A stretch of 34,939 bases of DNA from Planctomycetota bacterium (GCA_038746835.1 JBCDKH010000015.1:1-34939), one strand, 5' to 3'. Shown: positions 16,562 to 24,946, counted from the first letter of the stretch. Program-made: numbers and translations. Notes: generated from the sequence alone by a model not told the origin.

Positions 16562-16819
16562 ATACCTTTCTAACTTCCCAGGGAGTCCCTGAGAAGTTTC
16601 CAGGGATTCCCTTGGCCACTCCCAGCCTGCAAACAGCGTTTGTATCGGAACCGGCGAGAAACCGGGGAAGGGATGGAGCGGGGCGGGCGGGTGGTCGATG
16701 GCTGGGGCATGGACGCGACAGGTGACATCGTGGCGGGTGGGCAGGCTCGGGCGAACATGGCCGAGGGGGAGGCGTCGGAAGGGGGTCACTTACCGCTGGT
16801 GAGTCGCGTTGATTCGTGC

Positions 16820-18022
16820 ATGGCGATTCGCGAGGGGACGCTGGACGATCTGGCTTGGATCGACAAGCTGCAGAAGGCCGAGCGGGCGGCGCTGGGGTTC
16901 TTGCCGTGGACGGCGTTGCGGGAGAAGGTCGAGCGGAACGAGGTCCTCGTGGCCGACGTCATCGGCAAGCCGGCCGGGTACCTAATCGCCAGCGATCGCT
17001 ACCAGAAGCGCGACGAGCTGGGGCTCATCACGCAGATGAACGTTGACCCGCTCTACCGCGGCAACCTCGTCGCGGCGGCGCTGCTCCAGGCCCAGTTCGA
17101 CCGCAGCGCGTACGGCTGTCGGCTCTACTCGTGCTGGTGTGCCCAGGACCTGGAGGCGAACCGGTTCTGGGAAGCGATGGGGTTTGTGGCGATCGCGTTT
17201 CGGACAGGCGGGGGCAGAAAGGATGAAGGAGGAGGGATGAGGGAGGAAGGTCAGAATCAGAAGTCTGGTGTCGGACCCTCCTCCCTCCGCCCTCATCCTT
17301 TCTCCCTTTCACCAAGCCCCCGCGTCCACCTGTTCTGGCAAAAGCGGATTCGTCCCGACGATAAGACCACGGCTTGGTGGTATCCGGCCAAGACCGACGG
17401 CGGGCAGTTGCGGGCGGACCGGATCGCGCTGCCCATTCCGCCCGGGACACACTGGCGGGATGTTGAAGCCGTCGCGGTGCCGGAGGTGGAAGTCGAGAAG
17501 GGACTGAGGGACGAAGGGACAGAGGGACAAAGGGATGCAGACGAATGTCCGTCAGAGCCCTCAGTCCCTTTGTCCCTGAGTCCCTCTGTCCCTTCAGTCC
17601 GCTACCCCCGCGGCATCGAGGAGCGCGACGGCAAGGTCTATCGCGGCGAGAAGCGACTGATGACGATCGCGATGATCAAGGCCGAGCAGGGCGCGGCGGA
17701 GAACGGCATGTGGTACATGCCCGAGGGCGTCGAGGTCGTCAAGGAGATGCCCGAGCCAGAGATCATCAAGCCCAAGGCGAAGCGGCCGAGGGCCAAGCGG
17801 GTGAAGCAGACGCCGGCCAGGACGGTCGATCCGGCGTTCGTCGCGTGGTCGCGCGAGCTGCGCGATCGCTGGCTGGAAGAGGTCGAGCTCGAGCCGACGC
17901 TGCTCATGGCGGCGAACCCGAAGTACGACGTCCGACGGTCGGCCAAGCGATCGATGCGTCAGCTGACGGGCAAGTGGCCGATGTCGGTGAAGGCGCTGCC
18001 GGCGTATCGCCAGGCGGCGTAG
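16820..18022 (+). CDS. GNAT-family acetyltransferase with C-terminal extension, interrupted by two low-complexity inserts
   Basis: The 400-residue product begins with a GNAT N-acetyltransferase domain (residues 1-128: MAIREGTLDDLAWIDKLQ, then ITQMNVDPLYRGNLVAAALL for the acetyl-CoA region, and EANRFWEAMGFVAIAFR). A C-terminal part of unknown fold follows and ends in a basic helical tail. GNAT enzymes move an acetyl group from acetyl-CoA to an amine, and the substrate here is unknown. Two inverted-repeat elements are read through in frame: residues about 130-168 (GGGRKDEGGGMREEGQ...) and 227-260 (RDEGTEGQRD...PSVPLSLSPSVPSV). The segments around them (RVHLFWQKRI, YPRGIEERDGKVYRGEKRLM) look like ordinary protein. 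I chose ATG 16820 because the upstream 60 codons are low-complexity and precede the domain. Confidence 0.8.
   Translation: MAIREGTLDDLAWIDKLQKAERAALGFLPWTALREKVERNEVLVADVIGKPAGYLIASDRYQKRDELGLITQMNVDPLYRGNLVAAALLQAQFDRSAYGCRLYSCWCAQDLEANRFWEAMGFVAIAFRTGGGRKDEGGGMREEGQNQKSGVGPSSLRPHPFSLSPSPRVHLFWQKRIRPDDKTTAWWYPAKTDGGQLRADRIALPIPPGTHWRDVEAVAVPEVEVEKGLRDEGTEGQRDADECPSEPSVPLSLSPSVPSVRYPRGIEERDGKVYRGEKRLMTIAMIKAEQGAAENGMWYMPEGVEVVKEMPEPEIIKPKAKRPRAKRVKQTPARTVDPAFVAWSRELRDRWLEEVELEPTLLMAANPKYDVRRSAKRSMRQLTGKWPMSVKALPAYRQAA
17208..17323. repeat. Polypurine/polypyrimidine inverted repeat inside the GNAT gene
   Basis: The left arm 17208-17252 is nearly all purine and the right arm 17274-17323 nearly all pyrimidine. 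The arms are imperfect inverted repeats with matching ends gcgggggc (17208-17215) and gcccccgc (17316-17323). One arm shares 34 of 37 positions with the stretch before ahcY (6013-6049). The element is translated in frame as a low-complexity linker. Confidence 0.8.
17499..17600. repeat. Octamer-based inverted repeat (GGGACNNA) inside the GNAT gene
   Basis: The left arm (17499-17535) is a run of about five 8-nt units gggacnna. The right arm (17558-17600) is a similar run on the opposite strand, so the two can fold into a hairpin around a spacer of about 22 nt. It keeps the reading frame open, encoding the segment GTEGQRDADECPSEPSVPLS and its flanks. It differs in sequence from the polypurine element 170 nt upstream but has the same strand asymmetry. 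Confidence 0.8.
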
Positions 18023-18073
18023 CGGGCGGGTTTGCCCGTTCCAACAGGCATCGCCGCTCGCTACAACGCTCGC

Positions 18074-18658
18074 ATGCCGAAAGCCGCGATCGTTTACTTC
18101 TCCGGGCAGGGTCACACGCACCTCATGGCCGACGCGTTGGCCGACGGGTTCGGTAAGGCCGGCGTCGATGTCTTTCGCCATCGCGTCGACGGGGCGGACA
18201 TCAAGGAGGGGCGCTGGAGCGATCCCGGCGGGGTGGTCGACGGAATCAAGTCAGCCGACGCGGTGATCTTCGGCACGCCGACGTACATGGGCGGCGTGGC
18301 GGCGCAGCTGAAGGCGGTCATCGACGCGATGGGCGGGCTGTGGTTCGAGCAGGCGCTGGCCGGCAAGCTGGCGGGCGGGTTCACGCACTCGTCGTCGCCG
18401 TGCGGCGAGAAGACGGCGACGATGCAGTACCTCATGGTCCACGCCGCTCAGCACGGCATGCTGTGGGTCAGCAACAACTTCCTCTCCGACCGCTACACCG
18501 GGCAGTCGAACGACATCAACCACTGGGGCAGCTTCGTCGGCGTCTTCGGCCAGGCAGACATCGACATGTCGGAGAACCCGACGATCGAGCTGCACAGCCA
18601 CGAGGTGAACAACCTGCACGCCTACGCCAAGCGCTTCGCCGAACAGCTCGGGGCGTGA
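18074..18658 (+). CDS. Flavodoxin-like NAD(P)H:quinone oxidoreductase family protein
   Basis: A 194-residue soluble protein with the flavodoxin fold. The FMN phosphate loop is YFSGQGHTHLMADALADGF near the N-terminus. The second cofactor loop is FGTPTYMGGVAAQLKAVIDA, and SSPCGEKTATMQYLMVH follows. It resembles WrbA-type quinone reductases but is not assigned a symbol. Likely role: two-electron reduction of quinones or redox buffering in the cytosol. The ATG at 18074 begins MPKAAIVYF directly before the first strand. An earlier in-frame start would add 14 residues without support. Confidence 0.88.
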   Translation: MPKAAIVYFSGQGHTHLMADALADGFGKAGVDVFRHRVDGADIKEGRWSDPGGVVDGIKSADAVIFGTPTYMGGVAAQLKAVIDAMGGLWFEQALAGKLAGGFTHSSSPCGEKTATMQYLMVHAAQHGMLWVSNNFLSDRYTGQSNDINHWGSFVGVFGQADIDMSENPTIELHSHEVNNLHAYAKRFAEQLGA

Positions 18659-18856
18659 GGCGCGTCGGTCTGGTGGGAGGCTCAATCGACGGAGCTATGC
18701 GGACGCGACGATTCGGGGCGGCGTCCCCGGCGCGACGGCTCGAAACGTCAGCGGGTTGACGTCGGCAACGACACGTTTGTTGACCTCACTTCCGCTCACT
18801 TCCACACGCAGCAGTCGGCCTCTTGGGGCAGAGAACGGTGCTCTTTCGTGAATCGA

Positions 18857-19543
18857 TCACGACTCATCAAGCACGGCATCGCGAACCAGTCGCACGGTCG
18901 AATCGTCTGTGGACAACAGTCGTGCAGTGTGGTGACGCCAGAGTGACGCGAGTTGATCAAAGTGGCTGCAGCCAAACACGAAGGACGACGTGATGCGATC
19001 TGAAAGGTGGTCGTCGTCTTGGATGACTCGATTGGCGAGCGTCGACTGCTCCGCAAGGTTGGCGTCGCGGTTGGCGGCAAGGAGCAGTTGTGCGAAGGAG
19101 AGGTACGGCAGTTCGTCCGTCTCATGTTGCGCGATCAGTGCCGCCCGTAGCTCGTCAATCGTTTCGGGCAGCAAGGCAAGAAGCGGTTCATCCGCGGTCG
19201 CAACGGCATCATCGATCAGGCCAATTGCCGTGTAGTTCGGAGCTCGGTCATCACACGGATCGCCATCTCGGATGGTCAGGCAAAGTGCGATGCTGTTGGT
19301 AAAGACGCGGAAGCGTCGGAAGGCGTCAGGGGCACGCTCGCTATTCCGATCCCCCCACCGAGTCAGGCTGATGGCCTCGCTGACGCCTGGGTCGGCCTTC
19401 TCGGGCAGCCGACGGTCGGCCAGGATCGCATTGAGTCCGCGAACATAACTCAAGTAGCCCGGGTCATTCGGTGCGAACTCCTCCACATCGGACGGATGGA
19501 CCTGCTCACAAGCATGGTGGAAGACTGCGAGACTGGCGTGCAT
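18857..19543 (-). CDS. Hypothetical protein (228 aa)
   Basis: An acidic, mostly helical-looking soluble protein with no signal peptide or membrane span. Recognisable only as an intact frame with ordinary codon use: MHASLAVFHHACEQVHPSDV at the start, LPETIDELRAALIAQHETDE in the middle. I recognise no domain. It stands alone on the minus strand between the flavodoxin-like and DinB genes, with about 200 non-coding nt on each side. In 18659-18856 and 19544-19738 I saw no other gene. Confidence 0.65.
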   Translation of the reverse strand: MHASLAVFHHACEQVHPSDVEEFAPNDPGYLSYVRGLNAILADRRLPEKADPGVSEAISLTRWGDRNSERAPDAFRRFRVFTNSIALCLTIRDGDPCDDRAPNYTAIGLIDDAVATADEPLLALLPETIDELRAALIAQHETDELPYLSFAQLLLAANRDANLAEQSTLANRVIQDDDHLSDRITSSFVFGCSHFDQLASLWRHHTARLLSTDDSTVRLVRDAVLDES

Positions 19544-19719
19544 CGAACCGTTGGTGGCGGGACGATCACACTACCCCACCACCTGTGAACTCACGGGCCG
19601 TCAAACCCTCGGTTATGTCATCCTGGAAGTCTCGTCGCATCGGCGGGTGTTGCACCTGGAGTTCAGCGACGCATCGCTCGGCGGCGGGTTGCGGTGGGCG
19701 TTCGTGTAACGGCGACCGA

Positions 19720-19732
19720 TTTCGTTAAGATC
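19720..19732 (+). promoter_or_regulatory. TTTCGTTAAGATC motif before the DinB gene
   Basis: This 13-nt motif lies 6 nt before the DinB ATG and recurs with one change (TTTCGTTAAGCTC) at 34192-34204, upstream of the Ser/Thr kinase. TAAGAT within it could serve as a -10, which would give a leaderless or near-leaderless mRNA. No good -35 is seen. Two copies are too few to establish a regulon. Confidence 0.25.
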
Positions 19733-19738
19733 CTGGTC

Positions 19739-20242
19739 ATGACCACGCTTGAACTGCTGCGGCATCAGCTCGAGACCAGTCGCGATTGGTTTCTGCCGGG
19801 GGCCAGGGACATGGCCGATGCGGCGATGACGTTTCCGACGCCCAAGGGCGGGAACCATCCGACGTGGCTCATCGGGCACCTCACGCTCGCGGAAGATCAG
19901 ATGCGGGCGATGGTCACCGGCGAGCCCGTCGAGGCCGAGGCGTACAAGGCGACCATGGACATGGGCAGCGAGCCGTCGGCCGACGCTTCGAAGTACCCGC
20001 CGTACGACGAGATGCTGGCGGCGTGGGAAGCCTCGCGGGCCAAGACGCTCGCGCTGCTCGACAAGTTGAGCGAGGCCGACCTCAATCAGCCGCCAAAGAA
20101 CGTCCCGGCCGAGGCGGCGAGCATGTCGATCTTCAAGAACGTCGCGACCGTGCTCAACCTGATCGTTCAGCACCAGCTCGGCCACGTCGGGCAGCTGTCC
20201 GATGCCCGTCGCGCAGCGGGTCGCAAGCCGCTGGTCGCGTGA
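19739..20242 (+). CDS. DinB family protein
   Basis: A 167-residue four-helix-bundle protein of the DinB/YfiT-like superfamily, typically a metal-dependent thiol-transferase or related enzyme. The metal ligands are likely His47 (WLIGHLTLAEDQM) and His145/His149 (QHQLGHVGQL). The length is normal for the family. The substrate is unknown. The ATG at 19739 starts MTTLELLRHQLE, which matches the first helix. A GTG 45 nt upstream is unnecessary. It lies 102 nt before the nitroreductase gene on the same strand. Confidence 0.9.
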   Translation: MTTLELLRHQLETSRDWFLPGARDMADAAMTFPTPKGGNHPTWLIGHLTLAEDQMRAMVTGEPVEAEAYKATMDMGSEPSADASKYPPYDEMLAAWEASRAKTLALLDKLSEADLNQPPKNVPAEAASMSIFKNVATVLNLIVQHQLGHVGQLSDARRAAGRKPLVA

Positions 20243-20344
20243 GCGAGGTAGTGCGTCGGATCGCGTTGCTTGCCGTTGCAACTGGTAGCGGGCAGGCCGT
20301 CCGCATCACCCGATGCCTCGAATCGATGCGGGTACCGTCGGACG

Positions 20345-20992
20345 ATGACGACGCACGAGCGAGCCGAGGCGGTGGAGCAGGTCATTCGAGCACGCAGGAC
20401 CGAGAAGGTCTGCTGCGAAGCCAACGCTGCGGTGCCTGTGCCGGCGGAGGTGGCAGAGCGGAACGACGCGATCGTGTTGCAGGCACTGGAAACGGCGGGG
20501 ATGGCGCCGTTCCACTTCCCGCGGAATGTCGATGGCCTGGCCGAGCCGTGGCGGGCACGCGTGTTGTTCGACGCGGACGTGCGAAAGCTGGCGGCCCATC
20601 TTCGTGACGATCACGGGATCACCAACAAGCTGCCCAAGCTGTGCGACGGCTGCAGTGCGCTGGTGCTCGTGACTTGGCTGCCGGAGACGCGTGAGAAGGC
20701 CGACATGACCGATCGCAACGAGGAACACCTCGCCGCGACGGCTGCGATGACGCAGAACCTTCTGCTGTTGCTGACCGCGCACGGCATGGGAACGTACTGG
20801 TCCAGCGGCGGCAAGCTGCGACAGCCGGACCTGCTTCGCCACATCGGAGCCGATGGCAGCGCCGAGCGTCTAGCGGCTGCCATCTTCGTCGAGTATCCGG
20901 AAATGACACAGCGCAACTCCGACCACGAACGCCAGCCCGGAAAGCTGCGGAACATCAGAAAGACCGGGTGGATCCGCAAGGCGAGCCTTTAG
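20345..20992 (+). CDS. Nitroreductase family protein
   Basis: A 215-residue FMN-dependent oxidoreductase of the nitroreductase superfamily. The N-terminal VEQVIRARRTEKVC corresponds to the flavin-phosphate arginine segment. AAMTQNLLLLLTAHGMGTYW is the typical core helix and loop of the fold. A likely role is NAD(P)H-dependent reduction of nitro- or quinone-type compounds, with the true substrate unknown. The ATG at 20345 was chosen because the upstream in-frame part is compositionally unlike the family. A weak GC hairpin (20997-21024) follows the stop. Confidence 0.85.
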   Translation: MTTHERAEAVEQVIRARRTEKVCCEANAAVPVPAEVAERNDAIVLQALETAGMAPFHFPRNVDGLAEPWRARVLFDADVRKLAAHLRDDHGITNKLPKLCDGCSALVLVTWLPETREKADMTDRNEEHLAATAAMTQNLLLLLTAHGMGTYWSSGGKLRQPDLLRHIGADGSAERLAAAIFVEYPEMTQRNSDHERQPGKLRNIRKTGWIRKASL

Positions 20993-21065
20993 CGAGGCGT
21001 TCGCCCGGCCCGGGGGACGAACGCGTTCGCCGCGTGTCCAAGGCGAACTCGGTACCCTGGATCTC

Positions 21066-21698
21066 GTGCCGCACGCGTTGCTGCCGATCGCAGGGATGCC
21101 GTCGTTCACGTTGAGCGACCTGGCGGCGATGCGGGTGGAGACGATCTCGTTTTTCGTCGTCGTGCTGCTGGTTGCGACGTGGTTGCTGCAGCGCCTGTGG
21201 AACGGGCTGCAGAAGGACTTTTCGAAGTTGCCGCGGCTGACTTACGTTCGGGCGTTGTCACTGGTGGCCTTGTGGGGCTTGGTCTTCGTGCTGGTGCTTT
21301 CGATGATCAGCGGTGCGCGTGAGCTGATGACGCCGAACGCCTGGCACCGCGAGGGCGTGACATACACGCTGGCGGACGCGGCCGATCGCGAGGCGGCCGA
21401 GTCGCGGCGATGGTCAAAGATGGCAGCGTTGAAGGTCGCGCTGTGGGGCTACGCAGAACAGCACGACGGGCGGTTTCCAGACCGAGGCGAAGGCATTGCC
21501 ACGGAGGTGTGGAACACGACCGACGTCACTGCCGCACCGTTCGTCTTCTTCGGCGGCGAGATCGGTGACGGGTCGCGTGTGATTGCGCACGAGCCGACCT
21601 GGTTCGAACCGCCGATTCTGACACTGTTCGATGACGGCACGATTCGTCGGCTGGACCTGCGCGAGCTCGAAGCGATCAGCAGCATGGAGGCTCGATGA
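21066..21698 (+). CDS. Membrane protein with pseudopilin-like C-terminal domain
   Basis: A 210-residue protein with two predicted transmembrane helices (about residues 25-45, ISFFVVVLLVATWLLQRLW, and 60-82, LSLVALWGLVFVLVLSMI). A soluble domain follows. ALKVALWGYAEQHDGRFPD and ILTLFDDGTIRRLDLRELEA resemble the H-X9-DG type periplasmic domain of planctomycete pseudopilins. It lacks the prepilin leader. The GTG at 21066 gives the longest form, and an ATG at 21096 is an alternative. The stop overlaps the next gene as ATGA, and the next gene has the same domain order, so the two look like tandem paralogues. Confidence 0.75.
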   Translation: MPHALLPIAGMPSFTLSDLAAMRVETISFFVVVLLVATWLLQRLWNGLQKDFSKLPRLTYVRALSLVALWGLVFVLVLSMISGARELMTPNAWHREGVTYTLADAADREAAESRRWSKMAALKVALWGYAEQHDGRFPDRGEGIATEVWNTTDVTAAPFVFFGGEIGDGSRVIAHEPTWFEPPILTLFDDGTIRRLDLRELEAISSMEAR

Positions 21699-22438
21699 CG
21701 AGGGCCTTTCTCATCGTCATTGCCCTTGGCGTCTTGGCATTGGTGAGCTTCGCGATCGGCTGCGGCGCGCCATTTATCTTGGCGTTCTACGGCGTTGCCG
21801 GCTGGCTGCTGTACCTGCGTCGCGTGGTGCCGGAGGTCGAGGTGCCGCTGGACAGCGTTGCGGTCGCGATCGCGTGCGTGGTCGGCATCGTCGTCCTGCT
21901 GCACGTGACCGCGCGGTGGTTGTGGAGCGCGACAAAGGCGGACAATGCACCGCCGTGGCGCGTGAAGTACACGGCGACCGGCGTAACGGGCATCGTGCTG
22001 CTCTTCGCCTGCGGCATGGCGGCGACGGGCGCGGCGCACCAGGTCGGATGGATGATGCAGGACACGGGGCCGTTCTGGGTGCGGCAGATGAACGAGCGGA
22101 CGACGCGGCTGATCTGTCAGTCGAATCAGCGCGATCTGTGGATGGCACTGCGGCACTACGCCGACGAGAACGACGGCAAGCTCCCGGCCGATCTGGTGGG
22201 CTTTGTCGATGACAATCGGCGCCTCGACCTCAACTGCCCGCATGTTCCAGGGTTGCCCTACGTCACCTATCTCGACGGCCTTCGAGACTTTCCTGACGAA
22301 GAGGATGTTCCGCTCGTCGCCGAGCCGTTGGCGAACCACGGTGGCGAGGGGATGAACATTCTGTTCGCTGACGGAGAGGCGCGATTCGTCACGCCGGAAG
22401 AAGCGGCGAGCATCTTGGGACGCCGAACGACTGATTGA
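21695..22438 (+). CDS. Polytopic membrane protein ending in an H-X9-DG-like motif
   Basis: A 247-residue protein with about four N-terminal hydrophobic helices (residues 3-40, 55-72 and 95-115). A C-terminal soluble domain (about 135-247) follows: LWMALRHYADENDGKLPADL, then NHGGEGMNILFADGEARFVT. The latter closely resembles the H-X9-DG signature of planctomycete prepilin-type proteins, with one extra residue between His and Asp-Gly. It is translationally coupled (ATGA) to the upstream relative. A role in envelope assembly is possible but not shown. Confidence 0.75.
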   Translation: MTRAFLIVIALGVLALVSFAIGCGAPFILAFYGVAGWLLYLRRVVPEVEVPLDSVAVAIACVVGIVVLLHVTARWLWSATKADNAPPWRVKYTATGVTGIVLLFACGMAATGAAHQVGWMMQDTGPFWVRQMNERTTRLICQSNQRDLWMALRHYADENDGKLPADLVGFVDDNRRLDLNCPHVPGLPYVTYLDGLRDFPDEEDVPLVAEPLANHGGEGMNILFADGEARFVTPEEAASILGRRTTD

Positions 22439-22492
22439 AGCGCGTCGACGATCTCATGAGACGACCAGCAGTCGTGCGCACGGCGTGCGATC

Positions 22493-24931
22493 TCACTGCG
22501 ACGGCTGCGTCTGGTCCCGCGAGGCGAGGTGGGCGAAGTAGTTGGCGGTTGGGCCGATGGTTTGGTGGACGGTGTACTCGTTCATCTCGACCCAGTTGCC
22601 GACGTCGAAGTAGCACTCGGCGATCGGCCAGTCTCGCCACGCGGGGATGGTGTTGGGCAGCGTCCAGCGTTTGATGTAGTTCGGTGCGCGGGCAGGGTCG
22701 TGCGTGCCATAAACGGTGATGCCGGGCGGTGGCGGGGCGGCGAGTCGCATGGAGTCGATGTGGAGCGGTTCGACCGGCCAGGCGTGGCCGAGGCCGGTGG
22801 TCATGGTCATGCCGGTCGGATTGATACCGATGCCGTAGCTGGTCGCGCGGATGGCCGCGGCGAGGTAACGGTCGTCGCCAGTCAGGTGATGGGCGCGGGT
22901 GAGCGTCGGGCCGATGACGCTTTCGGGCGTGGTGAAATAGCCGACAAAGCCCATCATCGGCATGGTCGGCACGCGGTGCGAAACACCGATCGTGTTGCCT
23001 CGGCCGAAGGCGAGCGTCTTATCCGCCTCGGCAACGACGGCATCGATCGCGGCCTGCTTCAGGTCGGCGTCGGCGAGGTCGTCGGGAAGCGTGGCGTAAG
23101 CGAAGGTCGCTTTGAGGTTGTCGTCGGTGAGACGCGTGAGTTCTTGAAACGCTGCGTGAAAGCGTTGTTCGCCGGTCGCGCGGTAGAGCTCGACGGCGGC
23201 CAGCTCGGCGGCGTCGCGGTAACTCTGGCGAAGCTTGTCGAACGTCGGCTCTCGATCGCCCGGGAGCGACGTGATCTCGCGGAGCTTGGCGTCGGTGTCG
23301 TCGGTCGCCCAGTCGAACGCTCGGATCGCGTCGGCCAGCAGCGCTTCCGCGTGGGCCTCGTCGAACGGTCGGAGCACGTCAGCAGTCGCAGCTGCAGCAG
23401 CGGCGAAGCGCTGGCTGGTGATCGGCTCGGCACGGAAGGCTCCGAGCATGAGGCTCTCCTGCCAGCTGGTCTCGCCGTTCTGCGGGTGGGCGGTTGATTC
23501 GATGCCACCGCGGACGCCGCCGTCGTCGCGTTGCAGGCGTTGGAAGAACTCGACGTTCCAGAGGATCTCATCGATGAGATCCGGCACGCCGTTGTCGAGC
23601 TCCTCGTCGGGCACGTTGAGCGCGAGCGTTGCGAAGAACTCGGGATTGCCGCGGTACGACTCGATGAGCAGTTGCGTCGGATGCAGGTGCTGGCTGCGGC
23701 GGTCCCAGTCGCCGGCATCCATGTAGCCGCCCCATGCACCTTCGACTTCAACGAGGCCCGTCGCGTCGGTGCCGCCGTTGGTGAGCCGCATGAGGCTCTT
23801 GGACATGGTGCCCGACTCACCGTTGAAGATGGTGACGTCCCCTTGGAAGACCTTGACGCCGTCGTCGGCGTGCATGGGACGCGGCCGGTCGTAGCCGGCG
23901 ATGCGGGGCGGCAGGGCGATGCCACTGCGGTGATTCGTGAGGCCCGAGAGTGAGACGCGAAACGCCTCGGTCCAGACGTCGTCATCGATCACAATCGGGT
24001 GGCTCGTTCCGACGCCGGGAACGTGAATGCGGTAGGTGCCGGGCGTGTCGAAGGCCGAGTAGTCGAGCTCGTAGACGTCGGTGCGGAAGACGTTTTTGCG
24101 ATGCAGGTTTTCAAGCTCGTCGGCCGGGCGAACAAGACTGACGGGACTGGCAAAGACGACGCGGCCATCCTCGTCGATGAGCTCGAACATGTCGACGAAT
24201 GAGAAGTCGAACCCACCGCCCGTGCCGGTCCATTGGCTGAGGAGGGCGCGCTTGTACGGATCGTCCGGGCGATGCCCGACGTGGCTCGCGTGGATGGCCG
24301 GGCTTCGCAGCTCGGCCGAGTCGTAGGTGAAAGCGTGGGAGGCGTCGCGCGTGTTGATGCCGACGAAGTCGATCTGGTACTCGTGCCCGATGCTCATCGG
24401 CTCGGCGAGCGTGAGGTAGAGCGTGATCTGTCGCGGATGGTTGCCGCCGCCGGTTTCGAAGGGTTTGGCCTTGACGGCGACGGCGATCGGATGCGGGCGT
24501 TCGACCTCGCCGGCCGGCCCGACGCGGTACGCCTTTGGCTCCAAGAGCGTGGTCTCGGTGATGCGCTGGCCGGTGATCGGCGAACTGCGTGAGAGCCACT
24601 TGCCATCGCCAGACAGTGTGCCGATCGCGCGGTCTCGGCCGTCGATGTTCCGGAAGACTTTCCGGCCCGTTCGGACCATCGTCATCTCGCCGTCGATGTA
24701 GCCGAGCAGCTCGCGATCGCCCTGGCGAATCTCGTCGCCGGGCTGCGGCTCGTAAGGAATCTGCGGGCGAGGATCGACGGTGCGTTCGATCAGCTCGACA
24801 ACCACGACACTCGGGCTGAGCGCGCCGACATGAACCACCTGTGGCCCGTCTGCCGGATGGTCGGCATGACTGCTAGCGGGTAACAGCAGCCACCCGACCA
24901 AAGCCAGCACGAAGGCGATGCGTTGCGGCAT
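22493..24931 (-). CDS. Secreted glycoside hydrolase family 9 protein (cellulase-like)
   Basis: The 812-residue precursor has a clear signal peptide (residues 1-23, MPQRIAFVLALVGWLLLPAS). An N-terminal region of about 300 residues includes an Ig-like CelD-type domain (GTYRIHVPGVGTSHPIVI). The GH9 catalytic (alpha/alpha)6 barrel follows. The GH9 nucleophile-base motif is GGYMDAGDW (DAGD at 405-408) and the likely acid is Glu785 in MNEYTVHQ near the C-terminus. GH9 enzymes cleave beta-1,4-glucans by inversion. No dockerin or carbohydrate-binding module is fused, but a three-CBM6 protein is encoded next door in the same direction. An extended -10 just before the ATG suggests a leaderless mRNA. 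Confidence 0.92.
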   Translation of the reverse strand: MPQRIAFVLALVGWLLLPASSHADHPADGPQVVHVGALSPSVVVVELIERTVDPRPQIPYEPQPGDEIRQGDRELLGYIDGEMTMVRTGRKVFRNIDGRDRAIGTLSGDGKWLSRSSPITGQRITETTLLEPKAYRVGPAGEVERPHPIAVAVKAKPFETGGGNHPRQITLYLTLAEPMSIGHEYQIDFVGINTRDASHAFTYDSAELRSPAIHASHVGHRPDDPYKRALLSQWTGTGGGFDFSFVDMFELIDEDGRVVFASPVSLVRPADELENLHRKNVFRTDVYELDYSAFDTPGTYRIHVPGVGTSHPIVIDDDVWTEAFRVSLSGLTNHRSGIALPPRIAGYDRPRPMHADDGVKVFQGDVTIFNGESGTMSKSLMRLTNGGTDATGLVEVEGAWGGYMDAGDWDRRSQHLHPTQLLIESYRGNPEFFATLALNVPDEELDNGVPDLIDEILWNVEFFQRLQRDDGGVRGGIESTAHPQNGETSWQESLMLGAFRAEPITSQRFAAAAAATADVLRPFDEAHAEALLADAIRAFDWATDDTDAKLREITSLPGDREPTFDKLRQSYRDAAELAAVELYRATGEQRFHAAFQELTRLTDDNLKATFAYATLPDDLADADLKQAAIDAVVAEADKTLAFGRGNTIGVSHRVPTMPMMGFVGYFTTPESVIGPTLTRAHHLTGDDRYLAAAIRATSYGIGINPTGMTMTTGLGHAWPVEPLHIDSMRLAAPPPPGITVYGTHDPARAPNYIKRWTLPNTIPAWRDWPIAECYFDVGNWVEMNEYTVHQTIGPTANYFAHLASRDQTQPSQ

Positions 24932-24937
24932 TCGCCC

Positions 24938-24946
24938 AAGATATCA
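24938..24946 (-). promoter_or_regulatory. Extended -10 element directly before the GH9 gene
   Basis: Reading the minus strand, TGATATCTT ends 6 nt before the GH9 ATG. The same nonamer occurs on the plus strand at 26893-26901, upstream of the BNR-repeat protein. Its position would put transcription start at or near the start codon. No -35 match is visible at the expected distance. Confidence 0.35.

Larger units (their letters stand above)
16034..16819. other. Repeat-rich spacer between divergent hsdM and GNAT genes
   Basis: No gene is supported in these 786 nt. They should hold the divergent promoters of the restriction operon (minus) and the GNAT gene (plus), though I cannot place boxes with confidence. 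The spacer contains the paired-hairpin element (16245-16312) and the 21-bp tandem array (16352-16561). Degenerate continuation of the array runs to about 16620. In 16620-16819 I see nothing beyond an open frame leading into the GNAT gene that is glycine/arginine-rich and probably untranslated. Confidence 0.6.

Noticed and set aside
16235-16573. Heptad-repeat protein encoded by the 21-bp array
   Set aside because: The frame is open on both strands because the period is divisible by three; no credible start context or folded domain.
19600-19710. Gene remnant ending in ...LRWAFV before DinB
   Set aside because: A short open frame can be read, but there is no start signal, no recognisable domain and nothing upstream in frame beyond the neighbouring antisense gene.
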